Shown here: positions 50,447 to 60,281 of the stretch, one piece after another
How the letters are laid out: every line of letters begins with the position of its first letter
Numbering within the stretch: the first letter of the stretch is position 1
Notes under the pieces: model-generated
Seen by the model: only the letters and a program-made list of their open reading frames with translations
What the model was told of the DNA's origin: nothing
The model's database searches: none
Translations under genes and position numbers: made by a program
Origin: Fundidesulfovibrio putealis DSM 16056
Lineage (GTDB): Bacteria > Desulfobacterota > Desulfovibrionia > Desulfovibrionales > Desulfovibrionaceae
Assembly (NCBI RefSeq): GCF_000429325.1
Contig: NZ_AUBQ01000003.1
Span: 434,001-498,000, forward strand
Length of the DNA stretch: 64,000 nt
Direction: 5' to 3'

Positions 50447-51895
50447 ATGGCGTCGTTCGACTACGATTTGGGCGTTATAGGCGGCGGTGCGGCGGGTCTC
50501 ACTGCGGCGGCGGGCGGGGCGCGTCTGGGTGCCAAGGTACTTCTGATCGAACGGTCGCCGCATCTCGGCGGCGACTGTCTGCATCACGGCTGCGTGCCCT
50601 CCAAGACCCTCATCGCCTCGGCGAAGCTGCGCCACCAGATGGCCCGCGCAACAGACTGGGGCCTGCCCGCCTGCGAGATGCCCCCCGTGGATTTCCGCCA
50701 GATCGCCGCGCGCATCGCCTCAGTCATCGAGCGCATCCAGCTTCACGACTCGCCTGAGCGCTTCTGCTCGCTTGGGGTCAAGGTCGAGTTCGGCACTCCG
50801 GAGTTCACGGACGAGCACTGCGTATGCGTGAACGGCCAGACCGTCTCGGCCAACCGCTGGATCGTGGCCACGGGTTCCTCCCCGGCCATCCCGGACATTC
50901 TTGGCCTGCGCCAGACCCCGCATCTGACCAACCTGGACCTCTTCACGCTGGAGGAGCTGCCGTCCTCGCTGATCGTGCTGGGGGGCGGGGCCATCGCCGT
51001 CGAGATGGCCCAGGCCTTTGCCCGCCTGGGCAGCGAGGTGACCATCATCCAGCGGTCGGCCCAGCTGCTCTCAAGCGAAGACCCGGACATGGCCGCCCTG
51101 GTGCGCGAGCGCCTGGAGACCGAAGGCGTGACCGTTCTCACCGGCGTGCAGGCCCGCTACGCCAGCGTGTCCTACGGCCTGCGGCACATCGGCCTGCGCG
51201 ACGCCTCCGGGCAGGAGAGCCAGGTGTCCGGCAAGGCCTTGCTGGTGGCCATGGGCCGCAAGCCCAACGTGGCGGGGCTGAAGCTGGAAAACGCCGGGGT
51301 GGCCTATACGGAGAAGGGCGTCCCCACGGACGCGCGGCTTCGCACCACCGGGCCTAACGTGTTCGCGGCGGGCGACGTGCTGGGCAAGTGGCAGTTCACC
51401 CACGCGGCGGGCTACGAGGGCGGCGTGGCCCTGACCAACGCTGTGGCGCACCTGCCGCGCAAGGCCGATTACACCCTCATGCCCAGGGCCACCTTCTGCG
51501 ACCCGGAGCTAGCCAGCGTGGGACTGAACGAGACCGCAGCCGCCAAGGCCGGCGTGGCCGTGACCGTGCACACACAGCAGTTCTCGGACAACGACCGCGC
51601 CCTGGCTGACGGAACGCCGCGCGGATTCATCAAGATGCTGGCGGACAGCCGTGAGAAGGTGGTGGGGGTTCAGATCCTGGGCTCGCGCGCGGGCGACCTG
51701 CTGGGCGAATGGGTGACTGCCCTGGGCGGCGGCGTGAAGCTCTCGGCCATGGCCCAGGCGGTGCATCCCTATCCGACGCTGGCCGAGATCAACAAACGGG
51801 TGGTTGGGGAGTACCTGGCCCCGAAGATTTTCGACGGCATGGCACCCAAGATACTGAAGGCCCTGTTCGGCCTGAAGGGCCGCGCCTGCGGGTAG
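50447..51895 (+). CDS. MerA/lipoamide-dehydrogenase-like FAD disulfide oxidoreductase
   Basis: The 482-residue flavoprotein begins with the FAD motif LGVIGGGAAGLTAA and has the redox-active pair C44-x4-C49 in GGDCLHHGCVPSKTL. The NAD motif VLGGGAIAVEMAQAFARLG, the second FAD motif VFAAGDVLG, and the C-terminal QAVHPYPTLAEINKR match the MerA-like subgroup that lacks an N-terminal metal-binding domain and a C-terminal vicinal cysteine pair. True mercuric reductase activity is therefore doubtful. No mer genes are nearby. Confidence 0.85.
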   Translation: MASFDYDLGVIGGGAAGLTAAAGGARLGAKVLLIERSPHLGGDCLHHGCVPSKTLIASAKLRHQMARATDWGLPACEMPPVDFRQIAARIASVIERIQLHDSPERFCSLGVKVEFGTPEFTDEHCVCVNGQTVSANRWIVATGSSPAIPDILGLRQTPHLTNLDLFTLEELPSSLIVLGGGAIAVEMAQAFARLGSEVTIIQRSAQLLSSEDPDMAALVRERLETEGVTVLTGVQARYASVSYGLRHIGLRDASGQESQVSGKALLVAMGRKPNVAGLKLENAGVAYTEKGVPTDARLRTTGPNVFAAGDVLGKWQFTHAAGYEGGVALTNAVAHLPRKADYTLMPRATFCDPELASVGLNETAAAKAGVAVTVHTQQFSDNDRALADGTPRGFIKMLADSREKVVGVQILGSRAGDLLGEWVTALGGGVKLSAMAQAVHPYPTLAEINKRVVGEYLAPKIFDGMAPKILKALFGLKGRACG

Positions 51896-51898
51896 TGT

Positions 51899-53188
51899 TC
51901 AGGCCGTTTCGCTCCGGCCATCCTCGGGCATGCCGAGCCACACGTCCCGGAGCGTCTGCCTGGAACCCTCCAGGCAGGACGTGTGCAACCTCTCCTTGAT
52001 GGCGGACAGGGCCGGGTAACGCTGGGCCAGATCGCCCTCGCCTTCCTCGCCGCGCAGACCTTCCCAGCCCACCACCAGTTCCCCCACGGTGATCTTGTCC
52101 GGCGCGGCGGCCAGCACGTAGCTCTCCCCGCCGGTGTCCGGCACGTCTTCTTCTTGTCCCTCTTCGGTCCGAACAGCCACTCCCAGCCGCGCCAGCCTGC
52201 GCAGCTCCTCCTCCACCAGCATGACGGGCATGCCCACGGCCAGGGCGGCCTCCATGGCCTGGAGTGGCGGTTGCCTGTTCTCGGCGCGCTCGGTGAGCAT
52301 GAGCGCCAGGATCAGCGCCAGATCGCGGCGATCGGCGAAGGAGTAGCTCTTTGCCGAGTCTTCCAGGCGTATGCGGCTGAAGTTCTGGCTGGCGTTGGCT
52401 ATTTCCGCCCCAGCCAGCACGATCAGCCAGCTGATGTACAGCCAGATCAGCAGCAGCGGGATCTGGGCGAAGCTGCCGTAAATGGCGTTGTAGCCGGTAA
52501 CGCCGATCTGATATTTGATGTAGAGCGTCTGGGTGCTCTGCCAGGCCAGCCCGGCTGACCCTGCCCCGACCATGGCTGCGAAGGCGGTGACGCGTACATT
52601 GGGCAGGAACTTGTAGACGATGAACAGCGAGATGGACACCATCACCATGGGCACGGCCTTCAGGCCGAAGGTCAGGGCGCGGTTCAAAAGTTCAATCTCG
52701 CGCATCCATTGGATCACGCTCGCGTTCTGCAACGTGGCCGTGACGCTGAAGGCCGCCAGGATGAATATGGGGCACACCAGGATCACGGTGATGTAGTTGG
52801 AAAAGCGGTTCCACAGTCCGCGCTGGGTCTTGGCTTGCCAGATGATGTTGAAGGCCTCCTCCATGGTGGTCATGAGGCTTACGGAGGTGACGAACAGGGT
52901 GGCCACGCCGATGAAGCCCAGGGCCTTGACGTTGGTATTCTGGATGTAGCCGAGGATTGCGTCCACCACGTCGGCCTTTTCGGCCATGAGCCGCAGGAGC
53001 ACGTCGCGCAGCAGGGGGGTCTCGTAGATGCCAAATCCTTTGGCCACGGAAAAGGCCACGGCCAGAAATGGCACCAGCGACAACACCGTGGTGTAGGACA
53101 GCGACGCCGCCAGCAGGAGTCCGCGATTTCGCAGAAACGAGGAGGCCACGAACACGAGCCAGGAGAGGACGATCGGGGAGCGGGGCAT
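51899..53188 (-). CDS. YihY/UPF0761 family membrane protein
   Basis: The 429-residue protein has six hydrophobic helices in residues about 5-290, starting FLRNRGLLLAASLSYTTVLSLVPFLAVAFSVAKG and including YGSFAQIPLLLIWLYISWLIVLAGAEI, typical of YihY/BrkB proteins once misnamed ribonuclease BN. The last 140 residues are a soluble winged-helix-like regulatory tail. I chose the ATG at 53188, with AGGAG six bases upstream. It diverges from trpB. Confidence 0.85.
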   Translation of the reverse strand: MPRSPIVLSWLVFVASSFLRNRGLLLAASLSYTTVLSLVPFLAVAFSVAKGFGIYETPLLRDVLLRLMAEKADVVDAILGYIQNTNVKALGFIGVATLFVTSVSLMTTMEEAFNIIWQAKTQRGLWNRFSNYITVILVCPIFILAAFSVTATLQNASVIQWMREIELLNRALTFGLKAVPMVMVSISLFIVYKFLPNVRVTAFAAMVGAGSAGLAWQSTQTLYIKYQIGVTGYNAIYGSFAQIPLLLIWLYISWLIVLAGAEIANASQNFSRIRLEDSAKSYSFADRRDLALILALMLTERAENRQPPLQAMEAALAVGMPVMLVEEELRRLARLGVAVRTEEGQEEDVPDTGGESYVLAAAPDKITVGELVVGWEGLRGEEGEGDLAQRYPALSAIKERLHTSCLEGSRQTLRDVWLGMPEDGRSETA

Positions 53189-53277
53189 GCGCGTCTCCTG
53201 TTTGATTTGATGAACGCATACCAGGGGTTGGCGCGGATGACGACGGTTATTTGCCGTGAAGTGCGGGTTGGCCTTTC

Positions 53278-53306
53278 TTGACAATCTCGCGTGGCCCCAG
53301 GTAGCC
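53278..53306 (+). promoter_or_regulatory. Candidate promoter of the trpB-like gene
   Basis: A perfect TTGACA at 53278-53283 is followed 17 bp later by the weak GTAGCC (53301-53306). A GTGGC/GCCAC inverted repeat overlaps the spacer and -10 region. Confidence 0.35.
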
Positions 53307-53369
53307 ACCCCTGATACCAAGCGTTCCAAAGCATCCAGCCGCAACCGCAAGCACAAGGAAGGAAGCTCG

Positions 53370-54713
53370 ATGGAGTCCAAGATCATCCTGCCGGAACGAG
53401 ACATGCCCCGCCAGTGGTACAACGCCCTGCCAGACCTGCCCACGCCCCTGGCCCCTCCGCTCGATCCCGCGACCGGGCAGCCCGTTACCGCCGATATGCT
53501 GGCCCCCATCTTTCCCATGGGGATCATCGAGCAGGAGATGAGCTCGCAGCGCTTCATCGACATCCCTGAACCCGTGCTGGACGTGTACCGCCTCTTCCGC
53601 CCGACCCCGCTGGTGCGCGCGGCTCGACTGGAGAAGGCGCTGGGCGTCAAATGCCGCATCTACTACAAGGACGAATCCCGCTCTCCGGCCGGGTCGCACA
53701 AACCGAACACCGCGGTTCCCCAAGCGTATTACAACAAGCTGGAAGGGGTGAAGCGTCTGGCCACGGAGACCGGCGCGGGCCAGTGGGGCACGGCCCTGTC
53801 CTTCGCCTGCAAGATGTTCGGGCTGGACTGCACCGTGTACATGGTGAAGGTCAGCTACAACCAGAAGCCTTACCGGCGCATCCTCATCCACTCTTACGGG
53901 GCGGAGGTGTTCCCTTCGCCGTCCGACAGGACCCAGGTGGGGCGCGAGGTGCTGAAAAACGACCCGGACTGCCAGGGCAGCCTGGGGCTGGCCATTTCCG
54001 AGGCCGTGGAGGACGCAGCCACTCACGACGACACCAAGTACGCGCTGGGCAGCGTGCTGAACCACGTGGTGCTGCACCAGACCATCGTGGGGCAGGAGGT
54101 GGAGAAGCAACTGGCCATGGCGGGTGAGAAGCCCGACTATCTGGTGGGATGCGTGGGCGGCGGCAGCAACTTCGGCGGACTGGTGCTCCCGTTCCTGCCG
54201 CGCAAGCTCTCCGGCGAGAAGATCACCTTTGTGGCGGCGGAGCCAAAGGCCTGCCCCACGTTAACCAGGGGACAGTTCCGCTACGATTACGGCGACGTGG
54301 CCCGGCTCACGCCGCTCCTCAAGATGCACACCCTCGGGCACGCCTACATGCCTGCGCCCATCCACGCGGGCGGGTTGCGCTACCACGGGGATGCCCCCAT
54401 CGTGTGCAACCTGGCCGCCGAAGGGTTGGTCGACGCGCGCGCCTACTTCCAGAACGACTGCTTCGAGGCCGCGCGTCTCTTCCAGGCCACGGAAGGGTTT
54501 CTGCCCGCGCCCGAAACATCCCACGCCATCAAGGCGGCCATCGACGTGGCCAGGCAGGCGGAGCCGGGCCAGGTGGTGGTGTTCCTGTTCTCCGGGCACG
54601 GACTTCTGGACCTGGCCTCCTACGATGCCTACATGCAGGGCGGTCTGGTGGACTTCGAGCACTCCGAGGCGGACATCAAGGAGTCGCTGAAAGCCTGCCC
54701 GGATTTCGACTAA
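53370..54713 (+). CDS. trpB: Tryptophan synthase beta chain, TrpB2 type
   Basis: The 447-residue PLP enzyme condenses indole with serine. The long N-terminal region ([27 protein letters not shown]), [21 protein letters not shown] and [16 protein letters not shown] with the PLP lysine K111 mark the TrpB2 class. The glycine loop is [10 protein letters not shown]. No trpA is adjacent, which is normal for TrpB2 and suggests indole salvage or use of free indole. The ATG at 53370 has AAGGAAGGA upstream. A bidirectional terminator follows. Confidence 0.92.
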   Translation: MESKIILPERDMPRQWYNALPDLPTPLAPPLDPATGQPVTADMLAPIFPMGIIEQEMSSQRFIDIPEPVLDVYRLFRPTPLVRAARLEKALGVKCRIYYKDESRSPAGSHKPNTAVPQAYYNKLEGVKRLATETGAGQWGTALSFACKMFGLDCTVYMVKVSYNQKPYRRILIHSYGAEVFPSPSDRTQVGREVLKNDPDCQGSLGLAISEAVEDAATHDDTKYALGSVLNHVVLHQTIVGQEVEKQLAMAGEKPDYLVGCVGGGSNFGGLVLPFLPRKLSGEKITFVAAEPKACPTLTRGQFRYDYGDVARLTPLLKMHTLGHAYMPAPIHAGGLRYHGDAPIVCNLAAEGLVDARAYFQNDCFEAARLFQATEGFLPAPETSHAIKAAIDVARQAEPGQVVVFLFSGHGLLDLASYDAYMQGGLVDFEHSEADIKESLKACPDFD

Positions 54714-54742
54714 GCTCGAACACACCCACTGAACGCAAAAAA

Positions 54743-54769
54743 GGCCGCCGGAGCGCTCCGGCGGCCTTT
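54743..54769. terminator. Bidirectional terminator between trpB and terC
   Basis: GGCCGCCGGAGC (54743-54754) is directly followed by its reverse complement (54755-54766), flanked by an A-run on the left and TTT on the right. It serves both convergent genes. Confidence 0.85.
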
Positions 54770-54789
54770 GATTTGCTTGGTAATGGGTC

Positions 54790-55518
54790 CTAGTGGCCGC
54801 TTGAGTTCCGCGTGGAGGCCTTCCTGGCCTTCATGTTCAGGAGCTCAACGCCCAGGGAGAAGGCCATGGCGAAGTAGATGTAGCCCCGGTCGATGTGCTT
54901 GCCCAGGGCCTCGGCCACCAGGAACACGCCGATAAGGATGAGGAACGACAAGGCCAGCATCTGGATGGTGGGGTGGTTCTTCACGAAGACGCTGATGCGG
55001 TCCGCGAAGATCATCATGACGATGACCGCCGCCACCACGGCAGCGATCATGATGGTCACGGATTGCACCATGCCCACGGCGGTGATGACCGAATCCAGCG
55101 AGAAGATGATGTCCAGAACGGCGATCTGGGCCACGGCGGAACCGTAGGTCAGGACCTTCTGGCCCGGCGAGTCCGGCCCGTGGCCGCCGCCCTCGGTCTT
55201 TTCGTGGATCTCGAAGGTGGACTTGGCGATGAGGAACAGGCCGCCGCCCAGCAGGATGAGGTCGCGTCCGGAGAAGTCGGTCCCTAACACGCTAAAGAGC
55301 GGCGTGGTCAGGCGCATCACCCAGGAGATGGACAAAAGCAGCAGGATGCGGGTGCCCATGGCCAGTATCAGGCCCACGCGGCGGGCGCGGCTCTGCTGCT
55401 CCGGAGGCAGGCGGTTGGAGAGGATGGCGATGAAGACGATGTTGTCGATGCCGAGGACGATTTCCAGGGCGGAGAGCGTCAGAAAGGCGATGGCATTGGC
55501 AACGGTGAATAGTTCCAT
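54790..55518 (-). CDS. TerC family integral membrane protein
   Basis: The 242-residue protein has seven hydrophobic helices and the two acidic family motifs, [22 protein letters not shown] (about 17-38) and [19 protein letters not shown] (about 130-148). Members export Mn2+ or act in metalation of secreted proteins. A His/Gly-rich loop ([11 protein letters not shown]) may bind metal. No yybP-ykoY manganese riboswitch was recognised upstream. Confidence 0.9.
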   Translation of the reverse strand: MELFTVANAIAFLTLSALEIVLGIDNIVFIAILSNRLPPEQQSRARRVGLILAMGTRILLLLSISWVMRLTTPLFSVLGTDFSGRDLILLGGGLFLIAKSTFEIHEKTEGGGHGPDSPGQKVLTYGSAVAQIAVLDIIFSLDSVITAVGMVQSVTIMIAAVVAAVIVMMIFADRISVFVKNHPTIQMLALSFLILIGVFLVAEALGKHIDRGYIYFAMAFSLGVELLNMKARKASTRNSSGH

Positions 55519-55590
55519 GATCTTCCCGGTTCGGATGCTTCACGCGCCATGGCTTCAGTGGCGTACGGAACGTGCCCGTGCGGACCAGAA

Positions 55591-55619
55591 AGAGCGGTGT
55601 CCGTTTAATGGACCGCTCT
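55591..55619 (-). terminator. Hairpin upstream of terC
   Basis: On the minus strand AGAGCGG and CCGCTCT close a stem with inner TCC/GGA pairs, followed by TTTCT. It probably ends transcripts from the amino-acid transporter operon before terC. Confidence 0.5.
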
Positions 55620-55639
55620 CTGAACGGCAGCCAGTGAAC

Positions 55640-55695
55640 GACGCGAAGCTATAGAGGATTCCAAAGGAACGAAGTTCCTTTGGCCGCCGGAGGCA
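55640..55695. repeat. Dispersed palindromic intergenic repeat, copy C
   Basis: Matches copies A and B over its length, with a 3-base centre (GAA) in the core palindrome and one change (TATAGAGG for TATAAAGG). It lies just past the 3' end of the glnQ-like gene. Confidence 0.75.
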
Positions 55696-55741
55696 TATTC
55701 TCTTAAGCCTCCGCTTATATGCGCCCGATCATCCAAAAAAG

Positions 55742-56477
<736 letters not shown>

Positions 56478-56491
<14 letters not shown>

Positions 56492-57269
56492 AGAACGAAA
56501 GCCTCTCTTCGAGCCTGGACACCATCTTGGACAGGATCAGGGTGATGATCAGGTAGATGAGCGCCACAACGGTGTACGTCTCGAAATACAGGAAGGTCTC
56601 TGAAGCGAATTCACGGCCCCGGCGCAAAAGGTCGGCCACGGCCAGGATGGACACCAGCGAGGTGTCCTTCAGGAGCATGATGAATTCGTTGCCCACGGGC
56701 GGCAGGATGATGCGCATGGCCTGGGGCAGGATGACGTAGCGCATGGTCTGGGCGCGGCTGAAGCCAAGGGAGCGCGCGGCCTCGGTCTGGCCCTTGTCGA
56801 TGGCCAGGATGCCCGCGCGGAAGATTTCGCCCAGGTACGCGCCGTAGCACACGGCCATGGCCACCACGGCGGCCACCATGTCCGGCACGCGCACGAAACG
56901 GCCCAGCGCGTAGTAGATGTAGAACAACTGCACCAAAAGCGGGATGCCGCGCACGATCTCCACGTAGGTGGAGGCGATCAGGTTGATCCAGCGGTTGCGC
57001 GACACACGCCCCAGGCCGGTGAGAAGGCCCAGGAACAGAGCGGAAATGATAGAAAAAATGGTCACCTGGAAGGTGATGACGATGCCGTCTGGGACGAACT
57101 TGATCAGCCGGAGGTACGCCCCCTGTTCCACAAGGATCAGGTAGAGGAGCGTGCCCACTGCGGCGATGAGCGACAGCCACCACGCCGAGACGAGCCCCTT
57201 GTCGGACTTTCTCGGGATGGCAGGGCCGTCGTGCTGTTCGATGATCTGAACGGGTGGTTTGGTTTGCAT
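56478..57269 (-). CDS. Polar amino-acid ABC transporter permease
   Basis: The 263-residue permease has about five helices, [37 protein letters not shown] being the start of the HisM-like region. The EAA loop is near [33 protein letters not shown]. The ATG at 57269 lies directly after a terminator-like hairpin and has no good ribosome site, so the start is less sure. Only one permease is present; it may act as a homodimer. Confidence 0.9.
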
Positions 57270-57274
57270 GGGAT

Positions 57275-57312
57275 GAAAAAATGAGGGGAAGGACGATTGC
57301 GCCCTTCCCCTC
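57275..57312 (-). terminator. Attenuator between receptor and permease genes
   Basis: On the minus strand GAGGGGAAGG (57312-57303) pairs perfectly with CCTTCCCCTC (57292-57283), followed by ATTTTTT. Partial read-through would give more receptor than permease, as in many ABC importers. Confidence 0.8.
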
Positions 57313-57325
57313 GGAAGTTACAGGT

Positions 57326-58063
57326 CTACTGGCCGATCCACTTCTTCATGAGCTCTTTGTCGATGCCCTTGGCCTTGACGGCCTCGATGCCCTTGTTGAT
57401 GAGCTCCAGGTTGGCCTTGTCGCCCTTCTTGAGGGCGATGCCGTAGAACTCGTCCTCGCCGGTCTCGAGCACGGCGGCGATCTTCAGCTTGCCCTTGTAC
57501 TTGTCGTTCTGCAGGGCGTACTGGGCGGCGACGGGGTCGTCGCAGACAACGCCGTCGATGCGGCCGTTGAACAGGTCTTCGATGGCCAGGCCCACTTCGT
57601 CGTAGGACTTGTCCTTGACTCCGTCAGCCTTCTTCACGGCGAAGTGGCCGGTGGTGGAGATCTGGGCGCCCAGGGTCTTGCCCTTCATGTCGGCCAGGGT
57701 CTTGGCCTTGGAGTCGGCGGGGACCACCAGGGCCTGGCGGACCTTGAAGTAGGGCACGGAGAAGTCCATGGCGTTCTTGCGCTCGTCAGTGATGGACACG
57801 GAGGAGCAGATGGCGTCGTACTTGTTGGCGGCCAGACCGGCGAAGATGCCGTCCCAGGCCACGGCCTTGAATTCGGGGGTGAATCCGGCTTCCTTGCCGG
57901 CTGCCTTCATGTAATCGATGGCGAAGCCGGTCATTTCCTTGTCGGGGCCGACGAATTCCATGGGGGGCCAGGTGGCGTCGGAAGCGAAAATGATGGTCTT
58001 GGCCCAGGCAGACTGGGCGAGCAGGGTCAGCATGAGGGCGGCCAGGACGACGATTCTGCGCAT
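57326..58063 (-). CDS. Polar amino-acid ABC transporter substrate-binding protein
   Basis: The 245-residue exported protein has a signal peptide MRRIVVLAALMLTLLAQSAWA and the type II receptor fold of SBP family 3: IIFASDATWPPMEFVGPDKEMTGFAIDYM, AICSSVSITDERKNAMDFSVPYF and the later GVVCDDPVAAQYAL. Arg and Asp residues expected for amino-acid binding (SITDER) are present. The ATG at 58063 has GGAGG five bases upstream. It is the first gene of the importer operon. Confidence 0.93.
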   Translation of the reverse strand: MRRIVVLAALMLTLLAQSAWAKTIIFASDATWPPMEFVGPDKEMTGFAIDYMKAAGKEAGFTPEFKAVAWDGIFAGLAANKYDAICSSVSITDERKNAMDFSVPYFKVRQALVVPADSKAKTLADMKGKTLGAQISTTGHFAVKKADGVKDKSYDEVGLAIEDLFNGRIDGVVCDDPVAAQYALQNDKYKGKLKIAAVLETGEDEFYGIALKKGDKANLELINKGIEAVKAKGIDKELMKKWIGQ

Positions 58064-58205
58064 GATTTCCTCCGTGGTTAGGACGTTGGTTAGGGCTACG
58101 AGGGCCATGGTTGGCCGCCGCTTGGTATGCATGCGGCGCGTTCGTTACGCGACCGGACACGATTGCCACATTTTCGGAAAATTTCAAGAGAATTCAAACG
58201 GAAGT

Positions 58206-58225
58206 GACGTGGTTCGCCCCACGTC
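58206..58225. promoter_or_regulatory. Palindrome upstream of the amino-acid importer
   Basis: GACGTGG (58206-58212) and CCACGTC (58219-58225) flank TTCGCC. It is about 145 bp upstream of the receptor start and may be an operator. Confidence 0.35.
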
Positions 58226-58244
58226 TTAACTCTTCGCCATCCTT

Positions 58245-58281
58245 GAAAAAGCCTCTCCGGACATTTCCGTGAGAGGCTTTT
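58245..58281. terminator. Terminator after the aminotransferase gene
   Basis: AAAAGCCTCTC (58247-58257) pairs with GAGAGGCTTTT (58271-58281), with an inner CGGA/TCCG stem. A- and T-runs on both sides make it bidirectional. Confidence 0.8.
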
Positions 58282-58309
58282 CCTTCCAAAAAGGGCGCAA
58301 TTTCCCAGG

Positions 58310-59470
58310 TCAGACTGCGCCCTTCTTAAGAAAATCCTCCAGTGCGCCCAGCCCTTGCGCGAAGTCCGCGCGACCGAACCCCAGGCGCATGTGGGCTTTC
58401 CAGGCGTCCCCGTAGAGCCTGCCGGGCAGCAGCAACACGCCGGAGCCGGAAAGCACCTCGGCGCAGAAGGGCTCGGCGTCCTGCCCGGAGGCCAGCCTCG
58501 GGAAGGCTATGGGGCCGCCCGAGGGGCGCACCCAGTCGAACAGGTGGGCGTGGCGGGACATGAACGCTTCCAGCAGCTCCAGGTTGGCGGTGGTCAGGGC
58601 GTACTGGCGCGCGAGGATGACCTCGCGCCTGCGAAGGGCCAGCGCGGCCAGGAACTCGCTGGGCGCACTGCCGCAGATGGAGGTGTAGTCCTTTACGGCG
58701 GCCATGGCGGAGAGCGCGGCCTTGTCGCGGCTGGCCACCCAGCCCACGCGAAGCCCGGCCAGCCCCAGCGATTTGGACATCACGCCAAGGGACACGGCCC
58801 GTTCGTACAGGTCGCAGGCCGGGCGCGGCGGTTCGTCCACGCCGTACTCCAGGAAACGGTACACCTCGTCGGAAAAGAGCAGGCAGCCCTGGCGGGCGGC
58901 AACGGCCACGATACGCTCCATGGCGGCGCGGTCCAGGCAGAAGCCCGTGGGGTTGTGGGGCGAGTTGACCACGATGGCCTTGGTGCGCGGCGTCACCAGC
59001 CGGGCCAGTTCGTCCGTGTCGGGAGCCCAGCCGTTTTCCGGGCGGGCCACCCAGGGAATCACAGTGCAGCCCCTGCTCGCGGCGATCTGGTGCAGCGACT
59101 GGTAGCAGGGCGTGTGGACGATCACCTCGTCGCCGGGTTCCAGGCAGGCCGTGGCGAAGGTGAAGATGGCCTCCTCCGCGCCCACGTGGACCAGCACGTT
59201 GTCCGGCGGCAGGTTCTCGTACAGGCCTGAAATTTCGGCGCGCAGCCCGGCCCCGCCGGGGGCTTCGGTGTAGCCCAGGGGCAGGCGCTCGAGGGCCTCG
59301 CGCGAGCCGGGTTCCAGGTCCAGCAGTTCGCCTGCGGTCATGGTCTGGCAGTCGGAAACGCACAGCAGGTGTGGCACGGAGAACTCGTGCTGCGCAAAAT
59401 AACGCTCCAGGAGAAACGGGGGAAACTTCACGGCGGCTCCAGAGTGTTGCGGGTTGCGGTGGACGCCCAT
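58310..59470 (-). CDS. Class I/II PLP-dependent aminotransferase
   Basis: The 386-residue protein has fold-type I motifs: LGYTEAPGGAGLRAEIS, NSPHNPTGFCLD, LFSDEVYRFLEYG and the PLP lysine K233 in MSKSLGLAGLRVGWV. It starts at the ATG 59470 with GAGGGAG about eight bases upstream; an open frame to 59617 is AT-rich and not needed. The amino acid used is unknown. It lies upstream of an amino-acid importer on the same strand but behind a terminator. Confidence 0.88.
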   Translation of the reverse strand: MGVHRNPQHSGAAVKFPPFLLERYFAQHEFSVPHLLCVSDCQTMTAGELLDLEPGSREALERLPLGYTEAPGGAGLRAEISGLYENLPPDNVLVHVGAEEAIFTFATACLEPGDEVIVHTPCYQSLHQIAASRGCTVIPWVARPENGWAPDTDELARLVTPRTKAIVVNSPHNPTGFCLDRAAMERIVAVAARQGCLLFSDEVYRFLEYGVDEPPRPACDLYERAVSLGVMSKSLGLAGLRVGWVASRDKAALSAMAAVKDYTSICGSAPSEFLAALALRRREVILARQYALTTANLELLEAFMSRHAHLFDWVRPSGGPIAFPRLASGQDAEPFCAEVLSGSGVLLLPGRLYGDAWKAHMRLGFGRADFAQGLGALEDFLKKGAV

Positions 59471-59759
59471 GAGTTTCACTCCCTCTTCGTATGATTGCAA
59501 GCCGCTCGTGATGGGAGAGTCCGGTCGGATGCTTGCGGTATTGCGATCATGGGCGGACGGTTTTCTGAAAAGATGATCTGATGGTTTGAGCACTTCGCGA
59601 AGTAAGAAGCCTGGCAAACTATTCGAGGTTGTAATGGTTCGTCATTCTTGGAGTGCTCGTAGACGCAAACGAAACAATACGGGCGTCTGTTTTCCAAGAC
59701 TTGCATTCCGGCTGGCCCCGTTTTGCCGGAGCAGAAAAATATTCTGCCTGATTCAGCAC

Positions 59760-59798
59760 TTGTCTGGACCTTGTCTGCCGTTTTCACCATGTTGTCTT
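59760..59798 (+). promoter_or_regulatory. Phased TTGTCTG repeats (candidate enhancer sites)
   Basis: TTGTCTG at 59760-59766 and 59771-59777 and TTGTCTT at 59792-59798 are spaced 11 and 21 bp, so they face one side of the helix. They lie about 124-162 bp upstream of the predicted start site, where sigma-54 activators bind. Confidence 0.4.
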
Positions 59799-59895
59799 AT
59801 TTTCCGTACCCGTATTTCTCACATGAGCATCAGTTCAGGTGACGTTGTTGTTGTATTTGCTCGAAATTACACTATTTTGTCAATTTTGTGCCGAC

Positions 59896-59911
59896 TGGCA
59901 CGCAGGTTGCT
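59896..59911 (+). promoter_or_regulatory. Sigma-54 promoter of the Cache-lactate permease gene
   Basis: TGGCACG-N4-TTGCT is a full match to the -24/-12 consensus with GG-N10-GC spacing. Transcription should start near 59922. Confidence 0.8.
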
Positions 59912-60281
59912 CGCGGTCAGGCCCTTGAGTCTGGCATCATCCCGCGCTCGCCAGCGCAATGCGGCCTGCACATGGAGCGTGCTCAGCGAGGCGCAGAGGT
60001 ATTGCGAGTTCATGGCGCTGGCGTTGCCGCCGTGCTCCTGAAACCCTGCTTTCAGGGGGCGAGGAGCGGTGCTGCCCGGACTCCTGCTGAAGCGTGACGA
60101 GAAGCAGGTCTGAAGTGTCGTTGCTCTTTTGAGCTTATGTCGATTCTGGTTGTCCCATCATCATGAAATGTGAACAGCAGAGAAGGAATACGTTGTGAGA
60201 GTGCGTTCTTTTATTGGTATCGGTCCAGATTTTCTGACAGGCGTCACCGGCTCACTTCTGAATGTGAAGAGGGCGGCGTGC

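Larger units (their letters stand above)
59471..60281. other. 811-bp control region between the aminotransferase and lactate permease genes
   Basis: No gene is supported. The left part is AT-rich. It contains three phased TTGTCT repeats (59760-59798), a consensus sigma-54 promoter (59896) and a leader of about 360 bases before the ATG at 60282. Open frames here lack codon bias. Confidence 0.6.

Noticed and set aside
50447-51895. Mercuric reductase
   Set aside because: It lacks the N-terminal metal-binding domain and the C-terminal cysteine pair, and no mer genes are near; only the MerA-like fold is supported.
55519-55640. Possible manganese riboswitch before the terC-like gene
   Set aside because: Only a short hairpin with a T-run was found; the conserved yybP-ykoY loops were not seen.
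59586-60041. 151-codon forward frame in the control region before the lactate permease
   Set aside because: No ribosome site or codon bias, Ser/Arg/Cys-rich, and it contains the sigma-54 promoter.
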